A stretch of DNA of 64,000 nt, taken from positions 124,001 to 188,000 of the forward strand of contig NZ_CABVPP010000004.1 in the NCBI RefSeq assembly GCF_902499075.1, written 5' to 3'. This document shows positions 45,802 through 54,588 of the stretch, piece after piece (positions within the stretch are counted from its first letter, which is position 1; the number at the start of each line of letters is the position of its first letter). The stretch comes from Burkholderia pseudomultivorans (GTDB lineage: Bacteria; Pseudomonadota; Gammaproteobacteria; Burkholderiales; Burkholderiaceae). Both the position numbers and the translations under genes were made by a program. The notes under the pieces were generated by a model, which was not told the DNA's origin, did no database searches, and worked only from the letters and a program-made list of their open reading frames with translations.

Positions 45802-46737
45802 ATGAGCCAAGCAATCAGCCAGGAAGCCTCGACGATCAACACCCGGGAGCTGCGCGATGCGTTCGGCGCGTTCATGACGGGCGTGACGATCGTCACGACT
45901 GCGCGCGACGACGGCCAGCCGCTCGGCTTCACCGCGAACTCGTTCTCGTCGGTGTCGCTGGATCCGGCACTGCTGCTCGTCAGCATCGCGAAGACGTCGA
46001 GCAATTTCCAGACGTTTTCCACGGCCGGCCACTTTGCGATCAACATCCTCGCGGAAGGGCAAACGGAGCTGTCGAACAGGTTCGCGCGCCCGAGCGAGAA
46101 CCGCTTCGCGAACGTCGGCTGGCATCTGAGCGCACATCGTAATCCGCTGATCGACGACGTCAGCGCGTGGTTCGACTGCACGACGCACGAGGTGATCGAT
46201 GCGGGCGATCACGCAATCATCATCGGCAAGGTAGAGGCGTTTCATTCGGCAGGCTATGCGGGGCTCGGTTACTACCGCGGCGGGTATTTCACGCCGGCGA
46301 AGCTGTCGACCGAAGTCATTGCTGGCCCGAAGGTCGTCGTCAGCGCGATCATCGCGCGCGACGACAAGGTGCTCATGATCCGCACCGCCGAGGGCAAGTG
46401 GACACTGCCCGCGAAGGCGATCGGCCGTGAAGGCGCCGACAAGGCGCTCGCCGAACTCTTCCGGCAATACCAGCCCGACGCATCGGCAAGCTTTATCTAT
46501 TCGGTCTACAACAATACCGAGACGCACTATCAGTACATCTCGTTCCTCTGCAGCGCACCGGACGAAGCGGCGGCCGCCGGCGAATTCGTGAGCCTCGACG
46601 ATCTCGACGCCGACGCGTTCCAGGACAGCGCGCTCGCCAGCATGCTCGAACGCTATCGCAAGGAGAGCCAGCTGAAGAGTTACGGCCTGTACTTCGGCGA
46701 TCACAGCACGGGCACCGTCCGTCCGCTTCTTTCCTGA
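45802..46737 (+). CDS. Flavin reductase with Nudix-like C-terminal domain, copy 2
   Basis: A 311-residue paralog of the protein at 42038-43000. The flavin reductase domain (LRDAFGAFMTGVTIVTTARD, GFTANSFSSVSLDPALLLVS, WFDCTTHEVIDAGDHAIIIG) is residues 15-170. The Nudix-fold-like tail starts VVVSAIIARDDKVLMIRTAE, then GKWTLPAKAIG, again without the catalytic Nudix box. It sits 11 bases before the luciferase-like monooxygenase gene, so it is very likely its reductase partner, handing over FMNH2. The tail may sense a product or nucleotide. The two copies suggest two induction routes for the same activity. Confidence 0.87.
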   Translation: MSQAISQEASTINTRELRDAFGAFMTGVTIVTTARDDGQPLGFTANSFSSVSLDPALLLVSIAKTSSNFQTFSTAGHFAINILAEGQTELSNRFARPSENRFANVGWHLSAHRNPLIDDVSAWFDCTTHEVIDAGDHAIIIGKVEAFHSAGYAGLGYYRGGYFTPAKLSTEVIAGPKVVVSAIIARDDKVLMIRTAEGKWTLPAKAIGREGADKALAELFRQYQPDASASFIYSVYNNTETHYQYISFLCSAPDEAAAAGEFVSLDDLDADAFQDSALASMLERYRKESQLKSYGLYFGDHSTGTVRPLLS

Positions 46738-46748
46738 AAGGTCCCATC

Positions 46749-47786
46749 ATGCGTTTTTCGCTTTTCGTTCACATGGAGCGCGTCTCCGACCAGACCAGCC
46801 AAAAGCAGCTGTACGACGAGATGGTGGAGCTGTGCCAGATCGCCGACCGCGGCGGCATGCACGCCGTCTGGACCGGCGAGCACCACGGCATGGATTTCAC
46901 GATCGCGCCGAACCCGTTCATCAACCTCGCCGATCTCGCGAACAAGACGAAGCGCGTACGGCTCGGCACGGGCACGGTCGTCGCGCCGTTCTGGCATCCG
47001 ATCAAGCTCGCCGGCGAAGCCGCGATGACGGACATCATCTCGGGCGGGCGCCTCGAGCTCGGCATCGCGCGCGGCGCCTACTCGTTCGAATACGAGCGCC
47101 TGATGCCGGGTCTCGACGCGTGGAGCGCAGGCCAGCGCATGCGCGAGCTGATTCCGGCCGTGAAGAAGCTGTGGGAAGGCAACTACGCGCACGACGGCGA
47201 ATTCTGGAAGTTCCCGTCGACGACATCATCGCCGCTGCCGCTGCAGCAACCGCATCCGCCGATCTGGGTCGCCGCGCGCGATCCGAACAGTCACGAGTTC
47301 GCGGTGGCCAACGGCTGCAACGTGCAGGTCACACCGCTGCATCTCGGCGACGACGAAGTCGAGAAGCTCGTCGGCCATTTCAACGCCGCGTGCGCGAAGT
47401 ACAGCGACGTGCCGCGTCCGCAGATCATGCTGCTGCGTCACACCTATGTCGCGAGCAACGAGGACGACGCGCAGCGAGCCGCCGACGAAATCAACGTGTT
47501 CTACAACTACTTCGGCGCGTGGTTCAAGAACGAACGTCCGGTCAGTCGCGGGATGATCCAGCCGCTCAGCCGCGAGGAAATCGCCGCGCACCCGTTCTAC
47601 ACGCCCGAAGCGATGCGCCGGAACAACGTGATCGGCACGCCGGCGGAAGTGATCGAACGTCTGAAGACCTATGAGGCGCTCGGCTTCGACGAGTACTCGT
47701 TCTGGATCGACACGGGCATGCCGTTCGAACGCAAGAAGGCGTCGCTCGAGCGGATGATCCGCGACGTGATGCCGGCGTTCCGGTAA
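46749..47786 (+). CDS. Luciferase-like flavin-dependent monooxygenase (two-component)
   Basis: A 345-residue LLM enzyme: MRFSLFVHMERVSDQTSQKQ start, AVWTGEHHGMDFTIAPNPFI with the conserved EHH, and VRLGTGTVVAPFWHPIKLAG. The phosphate-binding GGRLELGIARGAYSFEY follows. It uses FMNH2 and oxygen to hydroxylate or open its substrate; the adjacent flavin reductase is its partner. In E. coli RutA, a related enzyme opens the uracil ring. Here the neighbours (NCS1 permease, hydrolase, aldehyde dehydrogenase) suggest a similar oxidative ring opening on another nitrogenous compound. Substrate unknown; a chain monooxygenase is the alternative. Confidence 0.9.
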   Translation: MRFSLFVHMERVSDQTSQKQLYDEMVELCQIADRGGMHAVWTGEHHGMDFTIAPNPFINLADLANKTKRVRLGTGTVVAPFWHPIKLAGEAAMTDIISGGRLELGIARGAYSFEYERLMPGLDAWSAGQRMRELIPAVKKLWEGNYAHDGEFWKFPSTTSSPLPLQQPHPPIWVAARDPNSHEFAVANGCNVQVTPLHLGDDEVEKLVGHFNAACAKYSDVPRPQIMLLRHTYVASNEDDAQRAADEINVFYNYFGAWFKNERPVSRGMIQPLSREEIAAHPFYTPEAMRRNNVIGTPAEVIERLKTYEALGFDEYSFWIDTGMPFERKKASLERMIRDVMPAFR

Positions 47787-47798
47787 GGGGACGATGTC

Positions 47799-49268
47799 AT
47801 GAATGTACATTTTCAGCTGTATATCGACGGGCAGTTCGAGCCCGGCGCCGCCACCTTCGGCAGCATCGACCCGGCAACCGGCGCCGTGTGGGCGCAGATG
47901 CCGGAAGCCCGCACGGACGAAGTGAATCGCGCGGTCGCGGCGGCCCGCCGTGCACTGACCGATCGCGCCTGGGCAGGCCTGACCGCGTCGGCGCGCGGCA
48001 AACTGCTGTACCGGCTCGCGGACCTCGTCGAACAGGCTGCACCGCGGCTCGCCGAAATCGAAACGAAAGACACCGGCAAGATCATCCGCGAAACGTCGAG
48101 CCAGATCGCATACGTCGCCGAGTATTACCGCTACTACGCCGGCATCGCCGACAAGCTCGAGGGCAGCAACATCCCCGTCGACAAGCCCGACATGCAGGTA
48201 TGGCTCGAGCGGCAGCCGGTCGGTGTAGTCGCCGCGATCGTGCCGTGGAACAGCCAGCTGTTCCTGTCCGCGGTCAAGCTCGGCCCCGCACTCGCCGCGG
48301 GCTGCACCGTCGTGCTGAAGGCATCCGAGGAAGCACCGGGACCGCTGCTCGAGTTCGCGCGCATCGTGCACGAGGCCGGCTTCCCGCCCGGTGTCGTCAA
48401 CGTCGTCACCGGCTTCGGCCCGGAATGCGGTGCGGTGCTGAGCAGCCATCCCGATGTGGACAAGGTCGCGTTCACCGGCGGCCCCGAGACCGCGCGCCAC
48501 ATCGTGCGCAATACGGCCGACAACCTCGCCAAGGTGTCGCTCGAACTCGGCGGCAAGTCGCCGTTCATCGTGTTCGCCGATACCGACATCCAGAGCGCCG
48601 TGAATGCGCAGGTCGCGGCCATCTTCGCAGCCAGCGGCCAGAGCTGCGTCGCGGGTTCGCGCCTGCTGATCGAGGCTTCCGTCAAGGATCGATTCCTCGC
48701 GCTGCTCGTGGAACGCGTATCGCGGATTCGCATCGGCTCACCCGGCGAGCGGGAGACCGAATACGGCCCGTTGTGTACCGAGCGACAGCTTCGCCACATC
48801 GAGAAGGTCGTCGAGCGCTCGGTGCGTCAGGGCGCGACCGTGCTCGCCGGCGGAACGAAGCTGGAGCGCGACGGGTATTACTACGCGCCGACGATCCTCG
48901 ACTGCACCGGCGTCGCGCACGCCGACAGCATCACGACCGAATTGTTCGGGCCGGTGCTATCGGTCGACACGTTCGAATCCGAGCAGGAAGCGATCGACAA
49001 GGCGAACGGCACCGCGTATGGCCTCGCGGCCGGCATCTTCACGACCAGTCTCACGCGGGCTCACCGCGTGTCGAAGCGCGTGCGCGCCGGCATCGTGTGG
49101 ATCAACACGTATCGGGCCGTATCGCCGCTCGTGCCGTTCGGCGGCTTCGGCCTGTCCGGACACGGCCGCGAAGGCGGGCTGAGCGCCGCACTGGAATACA
49201 CCACCACGAAGTCCGTATGGCTGCGCACGTCGGACGATCCGATCGGCGACCCGTTCGTGATGCGCTGA
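47799..49268 (+). CDS. NAD(P)-dependent aldehyde dehydrogenase
   Basis: A 489-residue ALDH of normal length. The catalytic Glu is in LELGGKSPF and the Cys in GQSCVAGS near residue 286. The nucleotide-binding segments VVAAIVPWNSQLFLSAVKLG and FTGGPETARHIV match the family. It converts an aldehyde, presumably a semialdehyde released by the monooxygenase/hydrolase pair, to the acid. It is 12 bases after the monooxygenase gene, in the same operon. Closest subfamily by eye is the betaine-aldehyde/aromatic aldehyde group, not succinate semialdehyde dehydrogenase. Confidence 0.92.
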   Translation: MNVHFQLYIDGQFEPGAATFGSIDPATGAVWAQMPEARTDEVNRAVAAARRALTDRAWAGLTASARGKLLYRLADLVEQAAPRLAEIETKDTGKIIRETSSQIAYVAEYYRYYAGIADKLEGSNIPVDKPDMQVWLERQPVGVVAAIVPWNSQLFLSAVKLGPALAAGCTVVLKASEEAPGPLLEFARIVHEAGFPPGVVNVVTGFGPECGAVLSSHPDVDKVAFTGGPETARHIVRNTADNLAKVSLELGGKSPFIVFADTDIQSAVNAQVAAIFAASGQSCVAGSRLLIEASVKDRFLALLVERVSRIRIGSPGERETEYGPLCTERQLRHIEKVVERSVRQGATVLAGGTKLERDGYYYAPTILDCTGVAHADSITTELFGPVLSVDTFESEQEAIDKANGTAYGLAAGIFTTSLTRAHRVSKRVRAGIVWINTYRAVSPLVPFGGFGLSGHGREGGLSAALEYTTTKSVWLRTSDDPIGDPFVMR

Positions 49269-49366
49269 GCGGCGATCCGCTCACCTGCCGTATCGATTCA
49301 TAAGCGACGGAGACCAGGCTGCGCCCGCGCGGCGCCGTTTGGTCCGGCAATAACGATGGAGACAGC

Positions 49367-50779
49367 ATGACAAAGCAGGACAGCGACGGCGGCGTTCTCG
49401 CCATCGAAAGCAACTCGATCGAATATGTTCCGCCGGAGGCCCGCCACGGCAAGCCGGCCGACCTCTTCACCCTGTGGTTCTGCACGAACGTCGCACCGCT
49501 GGCCGTGATCTCGGGCGCCACGTCGGTGCTGGTGTTTCATCTCGACCTGGTCAGCGCGATTCTCGCGATCGTGGCCGGGCAATGCTTCGGCGCAATCTTT
49601 CACGCGCTCACTTCCGCGCAGGGGCCGCTCGTCGGCGTACCGCAGATGATCCAGAGCCGCGCCCAGTTCGGCCGCTACGGCTCGCTGCTCGTGGTCGGGT
49701 TCACCACGCTGATCTACCTCGGCTTCTTCGTATCGAACATCATTCTCGCGGGCAAAACGCTGCACACCGCCATGCCCGCGATACCCGTACCCGCCGCGAC
49801 CGTCGTCGGCGCGGTGCTTGCGACGCTGGTGGGCGTGATCGGCTGCCACTTCATTCATCGCTTCAACAAGATCGGTGCGTGGTTCATGGGCGGCGCGCTG
49901 CTGATCGGCATCGCGCTGATGGCGCCGGGGCTCGACGCGCAGATCTTCGAGCGAGGGCATTTCGATGCCACGAACTGGTTCGCGATGTTCGGGCTGTGCG
50001 CCATCTGGCAGATCAGCTTCGCGCCCTATACGTCCGACTATTCTCGCTATCTGCCGACCTCCGCCGGATTCGGGAAGACGTTTGCGTATACCTACTTCGG
50101 CACGTCGCTAGGCACGATCTTCGCGTTCCTGTTCGGTGTGCTGGCAGTCAGCACCGGACATTCGACCGACGCGATGCAGGCCGTCCGCGAGCAGACCGGC
50201 GCGTTCGGCTACGTGCTGATCCTGCTGTTTCTCGTCAACATCATCGGCCACAACGGAATGAACCTGTACGGCGCAGTACTGTCGTTCATCACCGCCGCGC
50301 AGACGTTCCGCCCGCACTGGGTGCCGGGCCGCAACGTACGCGTCGCCGTGTCGGCGGTGCTGCTGGTGGCGTCCACCGCGATCGCCCTGTGGGCGTCGAG
50401 CAACTTCATCGCGATCTTTCTGAACGCGATCTTCGCGCTGCGCATCGTGCTCGCGCCATGGATCGCGATCAACCTGATCGACTTCTATCTCGTCAACAAC
50501 CGGCACTACCGCGTCGCGGAGATCATCAGCAGCAATGGCGGCATGTACGGCGCGTTCAACGCCAAGACCACCGCGATCTACGTGTTCGGGATTGCGGTGC
50601 AGGTTCCGTTCATGGAAGAAAGCTTCTTCCGCGGCCCGTGGGCGTCGATTCTGGGCGGCGTCGACGTCTCATGGATGGTCGGCCTCGTCGTCACCGCGCT
50701 GGTGTGCTACCTGTTCGCGTCGCGGGACGACTCGCGTTCGCGAAGCCGGTGTCCGGCCGGCGCCGGCGCTCTGGATTAA
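49367..50779 (+). CDS. NCS1-family permease (purine/pyrimidine/hydantoin type)
   Basis: A 470-residue transporter with about 12 helices. The start IESNSIEYVPPEARHGKPAD and WFCTNVAPLAVISGATSVLV are typical of the cytosine/purine branch of NCS1, as are PQMIQSRAQFGRYGSLLVVG and FAPYTSDYSRYLP. NCS1 members import nucleobases, hydantoins, nicotinic-type and related heterocycles with sodium or protons. It is 98 bases after the ALDH gene. This is the strongest clue that the operon substrate is a small nitrogen heterocycle or derivative. Confidence 0.9.
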   Translation: MTKQDSDGGVLAIESNSIEYVPPEARHGKPADLFTLWFCTNVAPLAVISGATSVLVFHLDLVSAILAIVAGQCFGAIFHALTSAQGPLVGVPQMIQSRAQFGRYGSLLVVGFTTLIYLGFFVSNIILAGKTLHTAMPAIPVPAATVVGAVLATLVGVIGCHFIHRFNKIGAWFMGGALLIGIALMAPGLDAQIFERGHFDATNWFAMFGLCAIWQISFAPYTSDYSRYLPTSAGFGKTFAYTYFGTSLGTIFAFLFGVLAVSTGHSTDAMQAVREQTGAFGYVLILLFLVNIIGHNGMNLYGAVLSFITAAQTFRPHWVPGRNVRVAVSAVLLVASTAIALWASSNFIAIFLNAIFALRIVLAPWIAINLIDFYLVNNRHYRVAEIISSNGGMYGAFNAKTTAIYVFGIAVQVPFMEESFFRGPWASILGGVDVSWMVGLVVTALVCYLFASRDDSRSRSRCPAGAGALD

Positions 50780-50794
50780 CGATGGAGATCGATC

Positions 50795-51184
50795 ATGAAT
50801 GAAGACGAGGCGCTGTTTCAGAAAGGCTTGCCGATCCGCCGTGAAGTGCTCGGCCCCGAATACGTCGATGCGTCGATGGAAAAGGCCGACGCGTTCATGA
50901 TGGCGTTCCAGCGCGCCACCACCGCATGGGCGTGGGGATGGGCATGGGGCGACGACACGCTCGACCGGAAAACGCGCAGTCTGCTCAACCTCGCGATGCT
51001 GACTGCCGCCGGCCATACGAACGAACTCAAGCTGCACGTGAAGGGGGCGCTCAACAACGGCGTAAGCGTCGAGGAAATCAAGGCGACATTGCTGCACGCG
51101 ACGGCTTATTCGGGCATTCCGCACGGGCTCAGCGCGTTCAAGGCAGCGCATGAGGTGCTCGTGTCCGAAGGGGTATTGAAATAA
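50795..51184 (+). CDS. Carboxymuconolactone decarboxylase (CMD) family protein
   Basis: A 129-residue CMD-fold protein: IRREVLGPEYVDASMEKADA, RKTRSLLNLAMLTAAGHTNE, LHATAYSGIPHGLSAFKAA. It lacks the AhpD CxxC, so it is the gamma-carboxymuconolactone decarboxylase-like branch rather than a peroxidase. In that branch members decarboxylate lactones or act on ring-cleavage products. Last gene of the seven-gene operon, 15 bases after the permease. This suggests a carboxylated cyclic intermediate downstream. Confidence 0.87.
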   Translation: MNEDEALFQKGLPIRREVLGPEYVDASMEKADAFMMAFQRATTAWAWGWAWGDDTLDRKTRSLLNLAMLTAAGHTNELKLHVKGALNNGVSVEEIKATLLHATAYSGIPHGLSAFKAAHEVLVSEGVLK

Positions 51185-51460
51185 GCGCAGCGCCGGAGAA
51201 GCGGGTGGCATCGCGGCCTGTGTCGACGGACTGAATAGCCGTGGTTGGCCTACAGCTCGGGGCACTGTGTCGACCGTTGCCCCCGCTTCTCTCCATTTGA
51301 CGTCGGGCGTAACCGACGACCGTTGCGGTTGCAGCTTCGACGCGCCATACCGACGACCTTCCTTCGGCGCGACGCAAACCGAGAGCACAACCTGCGCGCT
51401 ACCATTCGGTCATCCATCGGCCCGGCCATTCCGCCGTTCAACCGCGCGCGCCGTGCATCG

Positions 51461-52366
51461 CTAACTTCTATCCAGAAACAAATCCGCCACCACCGACCGC
51501 AACCAGCGATTACCGGCCTCGTGGTGGTATTTCGCATGCCAATGCTGACGCACCGCAAACTTGTCGACCGGAAACGGACAGGGATGAACCGCGATCCCGT
51601 TCACGCGCGCGAGCGTCTCCCCGATGTTTCTCGGCAGCGTCGCAATCAGATCGGTCGACTGGATGATCGACCCGAGCCCGAGCATACCCGGCAGCTCGAG
51701 CACGACGTCGCGGTCGATGTTCTCGCGCAGCAGCGCCTGCTCCAGCAATTGCGCACCCGTGCCGGCCGCGATGATCACGTGTCCTTCGCGGCGGTATTGC
51801 TTGAGCGTTAGCTTCGCGCGCACGCGAGGATGATCGGGATTGGCGAGACAAACCCAATCCTGCATGTAGAGCTGTTGCTGGTACATGCCGCTGCCAAGCC
51901 ACGGCACATACCCGATCGCGAGATCCGCCTCGCCCGATTCCAGCGCGCGCTCCGTGTTCCCGTCGATTCTCGCCGCTTCGAGCCGGATGCCCGGCGCCTG
52001 CGCGCGCACATGCGCGAGCATCTTCGGCAGCAGCGTGATGTGACTCGCATCCGTCATGCAGATCCGGAAGCGCCGCTTGGCCGTGGCCGGATCGAACGAG
52101 ATTTCCCACGCCGAAAACCGCCGCAGCGACTCCAGGATTTCCCGGCACGGGCCGATCAACGCGTCTGCCTGAGGCGTCGGCGTCATCCCGGCGGGCGTAC
52201 GCACGAACAACGGATCCTGCAAATGTTCGCGCAGCCGCCCCAGCCAGATGCTGATCGTCGGCTGGCTCTGCCCGAGCTGCTCCGCCGCCCGCGTCACGCT
52301 GCGCACGTCGTACAGCAAGTCGAAAAGCTGAAGCAGCTTGAGATCCGGCAGCTCGGCAGTGCCCAT
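51461..52366 (-). CDS. LysR-family transcriptional regulator
   Basis: A 301-residue LTTR. The HTH is SVTRAAEQLGQSQPTISIWL, then QDPLFVRTPAGMTPTPQAD, the NodD/NahR/LinR-like branch. The effector domain includes FRICMTDASHITLLPKMLAH and EADLAIGYVPWLGSGMYQQQ. It is convergent with the CMD gene and lies 141 bases downstream of the aroE-like gene on the same strand. It may regulate the PanE-to-AroE operon, whose promoter carries an LTTR box at 56465, or the heterocycle operon. The choice is not settled by sequence. Confidence 0.87.
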   Translation of the reverse strand: MGTAELPDLKLLQLFDLLYDVRSVTRAAEQLGQSQPTISIWLGRLREHLQDPLFVRTPAGMTPTPQADALIGPCREILESLRRFSAWEISFDPATAKRRFRICMTDASHITLLPKMLAHVRAQAPGIRLEAARIDGNTERALESGEADLAIGYVPWLGSGMYQQQLYMQDWVCLANPDHPRVRAKLTLKQYRREGHVIIAAGTGAQLLEQALLRENIDRDVVLELPGMLGLGSIIQSTDLIATLPRNIGETLARVNGIAVHPCPFPVDKFAVRQHWHAKYHHEAGNRWLRSVVADLFLDRS

Positions 52367-52507
52367 GGGTTCATTGTGTTTCGCAATGTCGCCATTGTAG
52401 TCATTTCGTTGCGCCTATGCGGCACGCCTGACGAATGGACGCCCGCGGACAGGACTCGACGCCCTGCTTCCCGGATCGCAAGAACACCGCACTAATGGCG
52501 GTTGCGC

Positions 52508-53368
52508 TCACTCGCGCGCAGTATCCTCGTCATGCCGCGCGAGCGGAACGGTGAGCCGATCGATCAGCGCACGCGTCTGCGGTCGAACGCCGCGCCACCA
52601 TGCGAACGCTTCGGCCGCCTGCTCGACCAGCATCCCGACGCCATCCGCGATGCCCTGCACACCGGCGCTGCGCGCGAGCTGCAGGAACGGCGTCAAACCC
52701 TTGCCGTAGGCGAGCTCGTAGGCGCTGCCGCTCGCGCTGAATACGCTGGGCGGAACCGGCGGCAGTTGTCCGGTGAGGCTTGCCGAAGTCGCGTTGACGA
52801 CAAGGTCGAAGCGCCCCATCGATTCGAGGTCCGCGTAGCTGCACGCACGCAGCGCGCTGCCTGCGCCTGCTTGCTCGACGAGCGCTTGCGCCTTGTCCGG
52901 ATGTCGGTTGACGATGACGAGTTCGGCGGGGCGCGCGCCGATAAACGGCAGCAACGCGCCGCGCACGGCGCCGCCTGCGCCGAGAATGAGTACGCGCTTG
53001 CCGGCCATTGGCTGATGCAGATTGACTTCGATGTCGCGCACGAGGCCGACGCCATCGAAGTTCTCGGCGATGACGCGACCGTTCTCGAACTTCATCGCGT
53101 TCACGGCGCCCGCGAGCGTCGCGCGTTCGCTGCGTTCGTCGGCCATCGCAAACGCTTCCAGCTTGAAGGGCGCGGTGACGTTCATGCCCTTGCCGCCCGC
53201 CGCGATGAAGGCGCTAACCGTGTCGGCGAACGCGCCGTCCGGTTCCAGCGGCGCCTCCATCGCGACATAGGCGATGTCCTGCCCGGTCTCCTCGGCGAAC
53301 AGACGGTGGATCAGCGGAGACTTCGTGTGCCCGATCGGATTGCCGATTACCGCATACCGGTCGCTCAT
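52508..53368 (-). CDS. Shikimate/quinate dehydrogenase-like protein (AroE paralog)
   Basis: A 286-residue AroE-fold enzyme. The N-terminal domain is YAVIGNPIGHTKSPLIHRLF, with the catalytic Lys in GMNVTAPFKLEAF. The Asp is in ENFDGVGLVRDI, where housekeeping AroE has NTDG. The NADP domain is GAGGAVRGALLPF. The Thr to Phe change beside the catalytic Asp, together with its place at the end of a CoA-transferase operon, suggests a catabolic substrate other than shikimate. ATG at 53368 overlaps the CoA-transferase stop by 1 base. Confidence 0.85.
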   Translation of the reverse strand: MSDRYAVIGNPIGHTKSPLIHRLFAEETGQDIAYVAMEAPLEPDGAFADTVSAFIAAGGKGMNVTAPFKLEAFAMADERSERATLAGAVNAMKFENGRVIAENFDGVGLVRDIEVNLHQPMAGKRVLILGAGGAVRGALLPFIGARPAELVIVNRHPDKAQALVEQAGAGSALRACSYADLESMGRFDLVVNATSASLTGQLPPVPPSVFSASGSAYELAYGKGLTPFLQLARSAGVQGIADGVGMLVEQAAEAFAWWRGVRPQTRALIDRLTVPLARHDEDTARE

Positions 53369-54588
53369 CACGCGCTCCTTTTCGAGAACAGCACACCGTC
53401 GGTTTGCATCGCGTCGATTTCCGCTGCACTGAAGCCGAGCGATTGCGCGACCTCGACGTTGTGCTGACCGAGATCGGGGCCGACTTCGCGAATCGACGTA
53501 TCGCAATCGGAAAAACGGAACGGCAGGTTCGGCAGACGCAGCGTGCCGAAGCGCGGATGCGCCTGCTCGATCACCATGCCGCGCGCGACGATTTGCGGAT
53601 CGTTGACGACCTCGTCGATGCGCTGCACCTTCGCGCAGGGAACGTCGACCTCGTCCAGCAGCGCCAGAACGTCGGCCACCGAGCGGCCGCCCACCCACGG
53701 CTTCACCACGGCAAGAATGGCCTCGCGATGGGCGTTGCGGCCGTTCGGGTCGTGAAAGCGCGTATCGGTTCCAAAACCGGCGGGGCCGCCATGCTGCTCG
53801 ACGACCGCCGCGAACCGCTTCCACGCATCGTCGACTTGCGCGGCGATGACGAGATCGCCGTCGGCGGCACGGAACACGCCGTACAGCGTCGACGTCGGCA
53901 TGTCGTGGCCGGTCTGCTCGGGAACGACGCCCTGCATCGTGTAGCACTGGACGGCATATTCGTGCATCGATACCAGCGTGTCGTACAGCGCCATGTCGAT
54001 ATGCTGCCCGCGCCCGCTCGTTACGCGGCCGAACAGCGCCGCGTTGATCGCGGCGACCGCATGAATGCCGGTGTACATGTCGCCGAGCGAAATGCGCATG
54101 AGCGGCGGCGGCTCGCCCGGATTGCCGATCATCTGCATGATGCCGCTCTTCGCTTCGGCGATCAGGCCGAAGCCCGCACGATGCGCGTCGGGCCCCGTGT
54201 GGCCGTACGCCGAGATCGAGCAGTAGACGAGCCGCGGATTGCGCGCCGACAACGCCGCATAACCGAGACCGAGCTTGTCGAGTGCGCCGGGACGATAGTT
54301 CTCGATGAACACGTCGGCCGAGTCGCACAGGCGTTGCATGAACGCCTTGCCGCGCGGATCTTTCATGTCGACGCTGACACCGCGCTTGCCCATGTTGAGC
54401 TGCAGAAAGTAGGCGCTTTGCTGGTCGTCCAGAATCGTCGCGTGCCGGCGCCCGGCATCGCCGCCGCCGGGGCGCTCGACCTTGATGACTTCTGCGCCGA
54501 GCGCGGCGAGGCAGCGGCCGACATACGGACCGGCAAGAAAGTGGCTGTAATCGACGACGCGAATGCCTTCGAGGGGACGGGCCTGCAT
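53368..54588 (-). CDS. CaiB/BaiF (class III) CoA-transferase
   Basis: A 406-residue family III CoA-transferase: PLEGIRVVDYSHFLAGPYVG, ALGAEVIKVERPGGGDAGRR, and RISLGDMYTGIHAVAAINAA with the catalytic Asp that forms the CoA-acyl anhydride. Members move CoA between carboxylic acids such as oxalate, carnitine or itaconate-type acids. It overlaps both neighbours by single bases, so the operon is tightly coupled. With MaoC and VOC proteins it implies activation of an organic acid as CoA thioester followed by hydration. The acid is unknown. Confidence 0.9.
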   Translation of the reverse strand: MQARPLEGIRVVDYSHFLAGPYVGRCLAALGAEVIKVERPGGGDAGRRHATILDDQQSAYFLQLNMGKRGVSVDMKDPRGKAFMQRLCDSADVFIENYRPGALDKLGLGYAALSARNPRLVYCSISAYGHTGPDAHRAGFGLIAEAKSGIMQMIGNPGEPPPLMRISLGDMYTGIHAVAAINAALFGRVTSGRGQHIDMALYDTLVSMHEYAVQCYTMQGVVPEQTGHDMPTSTLYGVFRAADGDLVIAAQVDDAWKRFAAVVEQHGGPAGFGTDTRFHDPNGRNAHREAILAVVKPWVGGRSVADVLALLDEVDVPCAKVQRIDEVVNDPQIVARGMVIEQAHPRFGTLRLPNLPFRFSDCDTSIREVGPDLGQHNVEVAQSLGFSAAEIDAMQTDGVLFSKRSA

